NCBI GenBank assembly: GCA_023417315.1 | Contig: JAEZFW010000055.1 | Coordinates: forward strand, 124,001-188,000 | DNA length: 64,000 nt | Direction: 5' to 3' | From: Pseudomonadota bacterium | GTDB lineage: Bacteria > Pseudomonadota > Gammaproteobacteria > Steroidobacterales > Steroidobacteraceae | Shown here: piece by piece, positions 24,604 to 33,937 of the stretch | How the letters are laid out: every line of letters starts with the position of its first letter | Numbering within the stretch: the first letter of the stretch is position 1 | The notes under the pieces: generated by a model | The model's input: the letters and a program-made list of their open reading frames with translations, nothing else | What the model was told of the DNA's origin: nothing | Databases searched by the model: none | Made by a program: the position numbers and the translations under genes

Positions 24604-26231
24604 GGCGGTCGTGCTGCTCGCTGATCCTGGCGCTCTGCGCAACGCTGCCCGTCATTGTCGGAGCGAATCCTGTCGTAGAGGCGCCGGCGGGCAAGCTGCG
24701 CGGTGTCTCGGCCGATGATATTCACATCTTCAAGGGCATTCCTTACGCGTTGCCGCCCGTTGCGACGAACCGATGGAAGCCAGCACTGCCGATGCCTCTC
24801 TGGAGCGGTGTGCGCGATGCCACTGCGTTCGGTGCGGCTTGCGTTCAACCCACACCGCGAGCCGAGAGCATTTACGCCGATGAGCCGCCGGCAACGAGCG
24901 AGGACTGTCTCTTCCTGAACATCTGGGCACCGAAACGTGCAGGCAAGGCACCGGTGTTCGTGTGGATCCACGGTGGAGCGCTCGTTTCTGGCGCATCGAA
25001 TCTTTCGATGTACGAGGGCAGCAAGCTCGCACGTCGCGGTGTCGTGGTGGTGTCGATCAATTATCGGCTCGGCATCCTCGGCTACCTAGCGCATCCCGAG
25101 TTGAGCGCCGAATCGTCCGAGAAGGTTTCCGGAAACTATGGGCTGAAGGATCAGATCGAAGCACTGCGCTGGGTTCAGCGCAATATTGCAGCATTCGGCG
25201 GTGACCCGACGAACGTCACGATCGCTGGCGAATCAGCGGGGGCACTGAGCGTGATGCATCTGATGACCTCGCCGCCGGCGCGCGGATTGTTTGCGAAGGC
25301 GATCATGCAGAGCGCCTACATGATCACGCTTCCCGAGCTGAGGCGGGCGAAGCACGGGATGCCCTCCGCCGAAGACATAGGATCGCAGCTCGCGGCGACG
25401 ATCGGCGCATCCGATCTCTCGGCATTGCGCTCGATGGACGCCGCGGCGCTCGTCGCGAAGGCGGCAAGTGCCGGCTACTTCCCGTTACCGAATCTCGATG
25501 GCCGAACGCTGCTGCGCCAAACGGTCGACGTGTTCGAGCGAGGTGAACAAGCAAAGGTGCCGATCATCGCGGGTTTCAACGAAGGCGAGATTCGGTCGTT
25601 ACGCATGCTGATTCCGCCGGTGCCCGCCGACGCTGCAACGTACGAAGCAGCCATTCGCGCGCGTTACGCGGATCTGGCCGATACCTTCCTCAAGGTCTAT
25701 CCGAGCACCGATCTTGAACAGAGCATTCTCGCCATTACCCGCGATGCGCTCTACGGCTGGACTTCAGAGAAACTCGTGCGCAGCCAAACTGAGCTAGGCG
25801 AGCGGGGCTATCTTTATCTATTCGATCATGGGTATCCCGCGGCGGACAACGCACGTTTGCATGCGTTCCACGCGGCTGAAATTCCGTACGTATTCGGCAA
25901 CATTGATCGCACGGCAGTCGCCTGGCCAGAGATTCCCGAGACGCGAGTCGAACGCGCGTTCTCGGATGCCATGTCCGAGTACTGGACGAGCTTCGCGAAG
26001 TTGGGGGAGCCACGAGCGCGAGATCAGCTCGACTGGCCAGCGTATGGAACGAGCGGCGCATACATGCACTTCGCCGAGAAGCCGACGCCGCGCACGCGTC
26101 TGATGCCCGGCATGTTCGAGCTCAACGATGAAGTCGTCTGCCGCCGTCGCGCGCACGGCGAGCAAGCCTGGAATTGGAACGTGGGCATCGTCGCGCCGGC
26201 GCTTCCGCCGCGCGGAGGGTGTGCTAGATGA
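24600..26231 (+). CDS. Carboxylesterase, type B, exported
   Basis: The 543-residue protein starts at GTG 24600, inside the stop of the MFS gene. A signal peptide (CCSLILALCATLPVIVGA) is followed by a type-B esterase domain: oxyanion-hole loop PVFVWIHGGALVSG, the FLNIWAPK segment, nucleophile Ser212 in GESAGALS and the late His region FHAAEIPYVFGN. A CLFLNIW pattern and the typical C-terminal WTSFAKLGEP are present. It hydrolyses carboxylic esters, probably in the periplasm. Its stop overlaps the acyl-CoA synthetase start (ATGA), so hydrolysis and CoA activation of the freed acid appear linked. Confidence 0.93.
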   Translation: MRRSCCSLILALCATLPVIVGANPVVEAPAGKLRGVSADDIHIFKGIPYALPPVATNRWKPALPMPLWSGVRDATAFGAACVQPTPRAESIYADEPPATSEDCLFLNIWAPKRAGKAPVFVWIHGGALVSGASNLSMYEGSKLARRGVVVVSINYRLGILGYLAHPELSAESSEKVSGNYGLKDQIEALRWVQRNIAAFGGDPTNVTIAGESAGALSVMHLMTSPPARGLFAKAIMQSAYMITLPELRRAKHGMPSAEDIGSQLAATIGASDLSALRSMDAAALVAKAASAGYFPLPNLDGRTLLRQTVDVFERGEQAKVPIIAGFNEGEIRSLRMLIPPVPADAATYEAAIRARYADLADTFLKVYPSTDLEQSILAITRDALYGWTSEKLVRSQTELGERGYLYLFDHGYPAADNARLHAFHAAEIPYVFGNIDRTAVAWPEIPETRVERAFSDAMSEYWTSFAKLGEPRARDQLDWPAYGTSGAYMHFAEKPTPRTRLMPGMFELNDEVVCRRRAHGEQAWNWNVGIVAPALPPRGGCAR

Positions 26232-27820
26232 CCGACGGAGCGATGCAGGAATTTGCGCTCACGCTCGAGAAGTTTCTCGATCACGCCGCGAAATGGCACC
26301 GGGATGCGCAGGTCGTCACGGGACGAGAAGGCGGCCGAGTTGATCGCATTGGCTATGCAGATTTACGCGCGAGGAGTCTGCGCATTTCGGCGACACTGCG
26401 TGATTTCGGCGTGCGGCAAGGCGACCGCGTCGCGACACTCGCATGGAATACACAGGCTCACGTCGAAACGTGGTACGGGATCATCGGCATGGGCGCCGTA
26501 TGTCACACGCTGAACCCGAGACTCACGGCCGCACAGACGGCCGCAATGTTGTCACAGTCCGCATGCCGCATCCTCATCGTCAGCGCAGATCTCGTGCCGC
26601 TCGCCAAGCAGATCGTCGCTGAAGCGAAAACCGTCGAGCGCGTGCTGATCATCGATGGCGAGAACGTGACCTGGAGCGGCGAGCGCTCGAGGCCTGCGGT
26701 GATGACGCTCGAAGAGGCGATGCATGAGTCACGTGCGTCAGCCGCGTGGGGCGGATTCGATGAGCGTGCCGCATCCGGATTGTGCTTCACCTCGGGAACG
26801 ACCGGCGCGCCCAAAGGGGTGACCTACACGCATCGGTCGAGCTATTTGCATGCACTGCGTTTGCTTCAGGCCGATTCGATCGCGATCACGGCCGCCGACA
26901 GCGTACTCGCGGTCGTACCGATGTTTCATGCGAATGCCTGGGGATTGCCGTTTGCCGCGCCTGCAGCCGGCGCGAAGCTCGTGCTGCCGGGTCGCCATGC
27001 AGACGGTGCGCATCTAGCTCGCCTCATCGTCGATGAATCTGTGACGATCGGCGTGGGTGTGCCGACGGTTTGGCTCGGGCTCGTCGAATATCTCGATGCG
27101 ATCGACGGCGAAGTGCCCTCGCTCAAACGAATTCTCGTCGGCGGCGCGCCGATGCCGCCTGCGCTGATGAAAAGGCTGGAACGCAGGCTCGGCGTCATCG
27201 TCCAAACGAGTTGGGGCATGACCGAAATGTCGCCTTCGGGAACCATGTCTTCTCGCGACGATCCGCATCGATCCGCACTGACCGCGGGACGTCCTGCCGT
27301 TGGCGTGGACCTGATGCTCACCGATCCCAGTGGCATGCCATTGGCAGAACAGCGCAACGTCGAGGGGCATCTTCGCGTACGCGGCGTGGCCGTCATCGAG
27401 CGGTATTTCGGCGAGGAGCAGCGTGCGACGGATGCGAATGGTTGGTTCGATACCGGCGACTTGGCGCGTATCGACGATCATGGACATCTGATCATCACCG
27501 GGCGCGCAAAAGATCTAATCAAGTCCGGCGGCGAATGGATCAACCCCGCCGAGATCGAGGGGATCGTCTGTCGACAGCCAGAAGTGTCGTTCGCAGCCGT
27601 GATCGGTCGGTCGGACCCGAAATGGGGTGAGCGCCCGATTCTGGTCGTCGAGCTGCGAGAGCATCAAACGATCAGCGATGAGGCGCTGCTCGGGTCGCTG
27701 CGCGGCAAGATCGCATCCTGGTGGATGCCGGAGGCCGTGATTCGCCTGGAGCACATGCCACTGGCATCTACCGGAAAGATCGACAAAATGCTTCTTAGAA
27801 CCAAATATGGCGGTGGATGA
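26228..27820 (+). CDS. Acyl-CoA synthetase (AMP-forming), medium/long-chain type
   Basis: This 530-residue ANL-superfamily enzyme has the ATP loop FTSGTTGAPKGVTYTHRS, the acyl-pocket segment VVPMFHANAWGLPF, the motif QTSWGMTEMSP, and the C-terminal hinge with WFDTGDLARIDDHGHL. It also has GRAKDLIKSGGEWINPAEIE, including the catalytic Lys region LASTGKIDKMLLR. It activates a fatty or other carboxylic acid to the CoA thioester through an acyl-adenylate in the cytosol. It is translationally coupled to the esterase and followed 54 bases later by a TetR regulator. Confidence 0.94.
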   Translation: MTDGAMQEFALTLEKFLDHAAKWHRDAQVVTGREGGRVDRIGYADLRARSLRISATLRDFGVRQGDRVATLAWNTQAHVETWYGIIGMGAVCHTLNPRLTAAQTAAMLSQSACRILIVSADLVPLAKQIVAEAKTVERVLIIDGENVTWSGERSRPAVMTLEEAMHESRASAAWGGFDERAASGLCFTSGTTGAPKGVTYTHRSSYLHALRLLQADSIAITAADSVLAVVPMFHANAWGLPFAAPAAGAKLVLPGRHADGAHLARLIVDESVTIGVGVPTVWLGLVEYLDAIDGEVPSLKRILVGGAPMPPALMKRLERRLGVIVQTSWGMTEMSPSGTMSSRDDPHRSALTAGRPAVGVDLMLTDPSGMPLAEQRNVEGHLRVRGVAVIERYFGEEQRATDANGWFDTGDLARIDDHGHLIITGRAKDLIKSGGEWINPAEIEGIVCRQPEVSFAAVIGRSDPKWGERPILVVELREHQTISDEALLGSLRGKIASWWMPEAVIRLEHMPLASTGKIDKMLLRTKYGGG

Positions 27821-27874
27821 GGCGCGCACCCCTCGCGCTTGCCTCGTCAGCGGGAGCAAGAGACGGAGGTTATC

Positions 27875-28594
27875 GTGTCTGCAGAAGTGAAGACGCAACG
27901 TAAACGCCGGGTCGCTGCGAAGCGGGGGAGAGCCCGCGGTAAGCGCGTGACCAAGGCCGAACAGCGGGCGGAAATGATGGAGCACATTCTCGACACGGCG
28001 GAGGCGTTGTTTTCCAAGCATGGCTTGTATGGCGTCACGCTGAAGGACGTCGCCGGCCGTGTAGGCGTGCATCACACGCTCATGAACTATTACTTCAAAG
28101 ACAAGAAGAAGCTGTTCGATGCCGTCTTCGCGCGCCGCGCGGTCGTCACGAGCACGCGCCGCTTGCGGGCGCTCGATGAGTACGACGCCGCCACGAAGGG
28201 GAAGCCCACCGTCGAAGGAGCGCTGCGCGCATTCTTGGACACCGACCTGGATCTCTACATCGAAGGCGGTGAGCGTTGGAAGAACTACGGTGCGCTCGGC
28301 GCTCAGGTCGCCAATACGCCGGAGTGGGGCGCAGAGCTGATGGATAAGCATTTCGACCCTGTGGTGCTGCGGCTGATCGGACTGTTGAAGCGCGCGCTAC
28401 CGAAGTGCTCCGACGAAGACATCTTCTGGGGTTATCACTTCGTGACGGGCGCGCTATTGCTCACGCTCGCACGCACAGGTCGCATCGATAAGTTATCCGG
28501 CGGGCTGTGCAAGTCCGACGATTTCGCCGCCGTGAAGAAGCGGATGGCGACGTTCATGGCGGCTGGATTGTTGGCGTTGTGCGGCAGCAAATGA
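27875..28594 (+). CDS. TetR-family transcriptional regulator
   Basis: I chose the GTG at 27875, which follows GGAGGT; a TTG at 27839 would add 12 residues without a good site. The 239-residue product has a basic N-terminus (KRRVAAKRGRARGKR), then the TetR helix-turn-helix (ILDTAEALFSKHGLYGVTLKDVAGRVGVHHTLMNYYFKDKKKLFDAVF, roughly residues 40-90). A C-terminal ligand domain follows. It probably represses the MFS-esterase-synthetase operon and possibly the downstream receptor genes, with an acyl-CoA or free acid as inducer. That role is inferred from position only. Confidence 0.93.
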   Translation: MSAEVKTQRKRRVAAKRGRARGKRVTKAEQRAEMMEHILDTAEALFSKHGLYGVTLKDVAGRVGVHHTLMNYYFKDKKKLFDAVFARRAVVTSTRRLRALDEYDAATKGKPTVEGALRAFLDTDLDLYIEGGERWKNYGALGAQVANTPEWGAELMDKHFDPVVLRLIGLLKRALPKCSDEDIFWGYHFVTGALLLTLARTGRIDKLSGGLCKSDDFAAVKKRMATFMAAGLLALCGSK

Positions 28595-28621
28595 GACTCA
28601 TATAACCAATGTTGCGGGCCA

Positions 28622-28678
28622 CTGTAGGTCGGGTTCCAACTCGACGCTTAGAAGGTCGGATTGAGATCCGACCTACAG
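28622..28678. repeat. REP-like inverted repeat with TGTAGGTCGG arms
   Basis: CTGTAGGTCGG (28622-28632) and CCGACCTACAG (28668-28678) are perfect 11-base arms around imperfect inner complementarity (GGTT..AACT and GGATTGAGATCC). Such TGTAGGTCGGA elements recur between genes in many proteobacterial genomes. Here it lies between the TetR stop and the TonB receptor start and may act as a stem-loop in the transcript. Only one copy is seen in the window. Confidence 0.55.
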
Positions 28679-28688
28679 GTACAAAGGG

Positions 28689-28705
28689 CGGGCCGCGCAG
28701 GCCCG
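28689..28705 (+). terminator. GC-rich hairpin after the TetR gene
   Basis: CGGGCC (28689-28694) and GGCCCG (28700-28705) make a perfect 6-base stem with a 5-base loop. It directly follows the REP-like element but has no T-run, so any termination here would be partial. It may separate the TetR operon from the receptor operon. Confidence 0.3.
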
Positions 28706-28839
28706 TGCGTTGACAGGTCATTGAGCCGGTCATCCGGCATTTCCTAGGGAGACGGCGAATAACCATTGACGGGGCGTGTCGAACGTAGAACACTCACTCA
28801 CGTGTGAATGAATGACAATGAAGTGAATAGGGGGTAGTG

Positions 28840-31800
28840 ATGAAACTCGCATGGCGGAGCACATCGAGCGCGGCGGTCCTGATAGGTGTGGCGTTCCCCG
28901 CGTGGGCGCAGCAGTCTTCGCAGAACGTCCAACGTCCTGATATCGAAGACGGCGCGCTCTCCGAGATCGTAATCACCGGATCCTTCATCCGCGGTACGCC
29001 TGAAGACGCGGCATTGCCGGTCGAGGTCTACACGCGCGTTGAGATGGAGAAAGCAGGCTCGCCGACTGCACTCGAGTTCGCGAAGAACCTCACGATTTCC
29101 GGCCCGACAACCGGCGAGTCGTACTACTTCGGCGGTCCGACCTTGATCGGGTCCGTCAACTACAACTTGCGCGGTTTGGGTTCAGACAAGACGCTGATCT
29201 TGCTGAACGGTCGCCGCATGGACATCAACACGGCGAACATCCCTTCGCTTGCGCTCGAGCGCACCGAGATCCTCAAAGACGGCGCAGCGGTCATCTATGG
29301 CGCCGATGCGATCGGGGGCGTCGTCAACTTCATCACGCGCGATCGATTCGTCGGCCTCGACATGAACGCGCAATACAAATACATCGACGACTCCGACGGC
29401 GACTACGCCTTTGCGGTGCTCGGCGGGTTCGGCGAGGGGCGCGTCAACCTGATGGTCTCCGCGGAATACGAACATCGCTCGCGGCTGCATGCGCTCGACC
29501 GCGACTTCACGCACGCCTCTCTCGATCCGACGACTCCGGGCTACAACCCCGCGCCATGGTCGACACTCACGAATCTTGCCGGTTGGTTGCCGCTCGGTCC
29601 CTTGCCGGCCATCCCGAGCGCCGCGCCGAACGGAGAGTTTGGTGCGCCGATCGCCGGCATCGTCTCCGATTTCACGCCGGAGTCGTGTGTCGCGGTCGGC
29701 GGCCGATACGACAACAACTTCACCTGCGCGTACAACTACATTCCGTACTACAACTTGGTCGAAGACAACGATATCTACCGCGGCTATGCGCAGCTGAGCG
29801 CGGAGATCTCCGAGCGCATGGACTTGCATGTCGACGCTGCGTATGCGCGCGTCGTGACACCGGACGTGTTCGCCTCGCCGGCGCAACCTATGGTGCGAGG
29901 GCCCGCGATGGCATCGGGTGCAACGTTCCAGCTGTATGTACCGATGACGAATCCGTATGCGCAAGAGTTTGCTGCGCGCAATGGCATCGTTGGCGCATCC
30001 GGTTTCACGCCGGTGACCTATCGACTGCTCGGCCACGGCGGCAACTTCGCGTTCGGCAACGGCGAAGGCTTCGGCGTGCCGGATCGCATCGAAAACGAGA
30101 TCTGGCGCGTGTCCGGGGGCATCGAAGGAACGCTGGGAGATTGGGCAGGCATCGCGAGTGACGTCGGCTACGATTTCGCCGTCACATATAACCATTCCGA
30201 CGCGTTCAACACGCATCCGGACACGATCGGCTATCGCGTGCAGCAAGCGCTCAATGGATTCGGCGGCCCGAACTGTCAGGCGCAAGATCTGGACCCGACG
30301 CGCTTCGGAACTCAGAACCCGGCGGCGGCCGGACAGAACGGCTGCATGTGGTGGAATCCGTTCTCCACCTCGTTCGCAGGTCAGCCCGTGCGTGGACTTG
30401 CCAACCCGAATTACGTTCCGGGCGCCGAGAACTCGATCGAGTTGACACGGTGGATGTTCAACCCGCGCGCAACCACCATCGTGAGCGAGAACACGACCCT
30501 CGATCTGGTGTTCGACGGTACGCTTGGGCTGGAGCTGCCGGGCGGTGAAGTCGGTTGGGCGCTCGGCGGACAATACCGCGATGTCAAGAGACGCGAGGAC
30601 ATTCCTGATCCGATCTTCAACGGCAGTCTAGCGTGCGAATGGCCGGCTGAGTTCACGAGCGCCAACGGTCCTGGTTCACCGAATTTGCCCGCGATGCCGC
30701 TGCCGACGACCGATCCGAATTACCGCGGCTGCACGCCGGACGCACCTGGACCTTTCGTGCTGTTCGCGCCCGATCCGCCGAACGCGTTCCGTCGCGATCA
30801 GTACTCGGTGTTCGCCGAATTTCGGCTCCCGGTACTCTCGAACTTGGATTTCCAAGCCGCTGTGCGTCACGAAGAGTTTGAAGGTGGTTTGGGTGCGACT
30901 GTCTACAAGCTCGCCGGCAAGTGGAACGTTTGGGGCCCGCTGTCATTTCGCGGCTCCTACGGCACGAATTATCAAGCGCCTCCGCTTGGTGTGGTGCCGG
31001 GCGCCGTCACTGTCGCGGCACGCACCTATACGGTTGCCGGAGGCAATTGGCTGGGGGCGCAGTTCATCACGGATTCCGATCTGGAGCCCGAAACCGCGAC
31101 TGCGAAGAATTTCGGTGTGATCTGGGAAAGCGACGGCTTTACTGAGGGTCATCGGTTCCAATTCATTCTCGACTACTTCGATATTCGCACGCAGGATCAG
31201 ATCGCTCAGGTCGCCGATCCGAATCAGGTCGCGAGCCTCGTCTTCAATGGACCTGGCGGCACGATCACGACCTGCGATTCGAGCGCACAGCCTTTGTTGA
31301 ACCGCATCACCTTCAACGTGCCGTGCACAGTCGGCATGAGCGGCGTCGGTACGTTCTCGTCAGTGTCAACTCGCTATGGAAACGGTCCCGGGCAGACGAC
31401 GAACGGCTTCGACCTGCAGACCGCATACAACATGCCACTCGCGGGCGGCGATCTGGTGCTCAGCATCAACGCGACCAAGATCACCGAGCTCAACACCGGA
31501 CCGACTTCGCTCGATGGCGTCGTGGTCTCGAGCGGAGATGATCGCCTCGGTATGCTCAACTTCGCGACGTTCGCGCAAGCGGCGCCGGAGTGGCGTGCAA
31601 ATTTCAGTGCGAACTACGGTATCGATCGGCACAACGTACGGATTGGCGTGAACTACGTTTCAGCGGTCGAGGATGAGCGGCCGGGCGTGCAGTACGGGGA
31701 GACGGGCGAAGATTGGATTACCGCGGATTTCACTTATCGCTTCGAGCTCGACGAAGGACTCGCGCTCACAGGAACCGTCGCGAACATGTTCGACCGTGAT

Positions 31801-31893
31801 CCGCCGCCGGCACAAGAAGAGTTCGGCTACGACCCGTGGACGGCGAATCCGTTGGGTCGCACAATCGAGCTGGGCGTTAGGAAGACGTTCTAG
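28840..31893 (+). CDS. TonB-dependent outer-membrane receptor, large
   Basis: This 1017-residue receptor is placed at the ATG at 28840 after TAGGGGGTAGTG. A signal peptide ends AWAQ. The plug domain shows SEIVITGSFIRG, YNLRGLGSDKTLILLNGRRM and ERTEILKDGAAVIYGADAIGGVVNFITR, and the barrel ends with TIELGVRKTF. This plug signature belongs to the large oligosaccharide/organic-substrate receptor group rather than to siderophore receptors. Repeated aromatic and Gly-rich loops fit extracellular substrate capture. It is followed closely by the DUF3604, isomerase and HupE-like genes. Confidence 0.96.
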   Translation: MKLAWRSTSSAAVLIGVAFPAWAQQSSQNVQRPDIEDGALSEIVITGSFIRGTPEDAALPVEVYTRVEMEKAGSPTALEFAKNLTISGPTTGESYYFGGPTLIGSVNYNLRGLGSDKTLILLNGRRMDINTANIPSLALERTEILKDGAAVIYGADAIGGVVNFITRDRFVGLDMNAQYKYIDDSDGDYAFAVLGGFGEGRVNLMVSAEYEHRSRLHALDRDFTHASLDPTTPGYNPAPWSTLTNLAGWLPLGPLPAIPSAAPNGEFGAPIAGIVSDFTPESCVAVGGRYDNNFTCAYNYIPYYNLVEDNDIYRGYAQLSAEISERMDLHVDAAYARVVTPDVFASPAQPMVRGPAMASGATFQLYVPMTNPYAQEFAARNGIVGASGFTPVTYRLLGHGGNFAFGNGEGFGVPDRIENEIWRVSGGIEGTLGDWAGIASDVGYDFAVTYNHSDAFNTHPDTIGYRVQQALNGFGGPNCQAQDLDPTRFGTQNPAAAGQNGCMWWNPFSTSFAGQPVRGLANPNYVPGAENSIELTRWMFNPRATTIVSENTTLDLVFDGTLGLELPGGEVGWALGGQYRDVKRREDIPDPIFNGSLACEWPAEFTSANGPGSPNLPAMPLPTTDPNYRGCTPDAPGPFVLFAPDPPNAFRRDQYSVFAEFRLPVLSNLDFQAAVRHEEFEGGLGATVYKLAGKWNVWGPLSFRGSYGTNYQAPPLGVVPGAVTVAARTYTVAGGNWLGAQFITDSDLEPETATAKNFGVIWESDGFTEGHRFQFILDYFDIRTQDQIAQVADPNQVASLVFNGPGGTITTCDSSAQPLLNRITFNVPCTVGMSGVGTFSSVSTRYGNGPGQTTNGFDLQTAYNMPLAGGDLVLSINATKITELNTGPTSLDGVVVSSGDDRLGMLNFATFAQAAPEWRANFSANYGIDRHNVRIGVNYVSAVEDERPGVQYGETGEDWITADFTYRFELDEGLALTGTVANMFDRDPPPAQEEFGYDPWTANPLGRTIELGVRKTF

Positions 31894-31906
31894 ACATCGC
31901 CACGCG

Positions 31907-33937
31907 ATGACTGGAAGGGCGCAACTCGACCGGCATGGAGATTCGACTTCAGTCGAGCACGTTGCTGTGCGGCTGAGGTCGGATCGTCCGAGCCGTCGAG
32001 TAGCGTGTGGGCTCGGCGCGATTCACAGAGGGACGCAGCATCGCTGCGTGCTCATCGCTTCACTTCTTATCGCGTCATGTGCGCAACCGCCCGAGACATC
32101 GCCAACGCAATCCGAGGCCGTGCGCGCAGCGAGCACGGAAAGCGCGACGAATCGGCCTGCACCCAATCCGTTGCGGAACGTGTACTTCGGCGATTTGCAT
32201 GTGCACACACGCAATTCATTCGATGCATATGTCTTCAATGTGCGCGCGAGCCCGGACGATGCTTACTTCTATGCCAAGGGCCGCACGATCGAGCACGCGA
32301 TGGGATTCCAGATCAAGCTCAACGACGGTCCGCTCGATTTTCTCGCGGTTACGGACCACGCCGAATACCTCGGCGTCGTGCAGGCAATCGACACGCCCGG
32401 CACGACATACTCGAAGGTTCCCTATGCTCGTGAGCTGTTCGCGAGCGAGCGCGCCGGCATCCTCGCAGCGTTCAAGAGATTCGCAGACAGTTTGGTCAGC
32501 GGTAAACGACTGCCGGAGCTCTCGGACCTGACCGCGACGCGTTCTGCGTGGCAAGAAACGATACGCAGCGCCGAGCAGCACAACGAGCCGGGTACGTTCA
32601 CGACGTTCATTGGGTATGAGTTCACCTCGATGCCCGCGATGCGCAATCTACATCGCAACGTCGTGTTCTCCGGCGAACGCGTGCCTGCAATGCCGTACTC
32701 CGCGGTGGACTCGCAGAATCCGGAAGATCTGTGGCAATGGATGGAGCAGCGCCGCGCGCAAGACATGGAATCGATCGCGATTCCTCACAATAGTAATGCT
32801 TCGGACGGCATGATGTTCGAGCGTACGAAATGGAATGGCCAGCCGATCGATCGTGCGTACGCCGAGCTTCGCTCCCGTAACGAGCCGCTCGTCGAGATTA
32901 CGCAGGCGAAAGGTCAGTCGGAGACGATGCCATTCCTCTCGCCGAACGATGAGGTCGCGGGCTTCGAGTTGATGACGTCCTACATCGGTGCGAACAAGCC
33001 CATCACGAACTTCGCAGGAAGCTACGTGCGCGATGCACTCGAGCGCGGACTCGAGATCCAGCGGGAAGTCGGCGCGAATCCCTACAAGATGGGTTTCGTT
33101 GCCGGCAGCGACAGCCACAACGCGGCGGGCTCATACGAAGAAGACGATTACTTCTCGAAGGTCGGCATGCTGGATGGCGAGCCCGAACAACGCGGTGCTG
33201 TGCCGCCCGCAGACTACAAGAGCTGGGACGACTTCTATGCCGCGGGAAAAACGGTGTCCGTGACCTCGACGTGGGGTTCGGCAGGTCTCACCGGAATATG
33301 GGCGGAAGAGAATACGCGTGAGGCGTTGTTTGCCGCGCTCCAGCGCAAAGAGACATTCGCGACGAGCGGTCCACGCATTCGCGTGCGTGTCTTCGCCGGC
33401 TATGACTTGCAGGACGTCGATCTCACGACGCAAGCGGGTCTGCGCTCCGCCTATGCCAACGCGATCCCGATGGGAGGCGATCTCGTGGCGAAGCCCGGAA
33501 AGCAGCCCGAGCTCCTCATGATCGCCATGCGCGATATCCATTCGGCGCCTTTGCAGCGCATTCAGGTGATCAAGGGCTGGGTCGATGCGAGCGGCCGAGC
33601 CTTAGAGAAAGTGTTCGATGCTGCGTGCTCTGACGGCGGCGCGGTCAACTCCGCGACGCAGCGCTGTCCAGACAACGGCGCAAGCGTCGATCTGAGCACG
33701 TGCGAATACCCGCGTGATAAGGGCGCTGGTCAGCTACGAGCTGCCTGGACCGATCCCGAATTCAATCCAAGTCAGCATGCGTTCTACTACGTCCGTGTCC
33801 TCGAGAATCCGACCTGTCGTTGGTCGACTTGGGATGCGATTCGTGCCGGCGTCGCAGCGAATCCTAAGCTTCCCAAGACCATCCAGGAGCGAGCCTATAC
33901 CTCGCCCATCTGGTTCGTGCCCACCGATGGACACTGA
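31907..33937 (+). CDS. DUF3604 protein, PHP-like metal-dependent hydrolase, likely lipoprotein
   Basis: The ATG at 31907 gives 676 residues, but a basic stretch precedes the likely lipobox LIASC. GTG starts at 31967 or next to the lipobox are also possible, so the N-terminus is uncertain. DUF3604 features are clear: FGDLHVHTRNSFDAY (metal His pair), AVTDHAEYLG, FIGYEFTSMPAMRNLHRN, FVAGSDSHN and the long C-terminal region with YYVRVLENPTCRWSTWD. The LHxHT, DH and SDSH motifs resemble PHP-type phosphoesterase or amidohydrolase metal sites. Substrate is unknown; it is probably anchored in the outer or inner membrane facing the periplasm. It overlaps the next gene by 11 bases. Confidence 0.85.
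   Translation: MTGRAQLDRHGDSTSVEHVAVRLRSDRPSRRVACGLGAIHRGTQHRCVLIASLLIASCAQPPETSPTQSEAVRAASTESATNRPAPNPLRNVYFGDLHVHTRNSFDAYVFNVRASPDDAYFYAKGRTIEHAMGFQIKLNDGPLDFLAVTDHAEYLGVVQAIDTPGTTYSKVPYARELFASERAGILAAFKRFADSLVSGKRLPELSDLTATRSAWQETIRSAEQHNEPGTFTTFIGYEFTSMPAMRNLHRNVVFSGERVPAMPYSAVDSQNPEDLWQWMEQRRAQDMESIAIPHNSNASDGMMFERTKWNGQPIDRAYAELRSRNEPLVEITQAKGQSETMPFLSPNDEVAGFELMTSYIGANKPITNFAGSYVRDALERGLEIQREVGANPYKMGFVAGSDSHNAAGSYEEDDYFSKVGMLDGEPEQRGAVPPADYKSWDDFYAAGKTVSVTSTWGSAGLTGIWAEENTREALFAALQRKETFATSGPRIRVRVFAGYDLQDVDLTTQAGLRSAYANAIPMGGDLVAKPGKQPELLMIAMRDIHSAPLQRIQVIKGWVDASGRALEKVFDAACSDGGAVNSATQRCPDNGASVDLSTCEYPRDKGAGQLRAAWTDPEFNPSQHAFYYVRVLENPTCRWSTWDAIRAGVAANPKLPKTIQERAYTSPIWFVPTDGH

Noticed and set aside
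28710..28740. TTGACA at 28710 as a sigma-70 promoter for the large TonB receptor
   Set aside because: No matching -10 hexamer is found at 16-18 bases; the -35-like hexamer alone is not sufficient.
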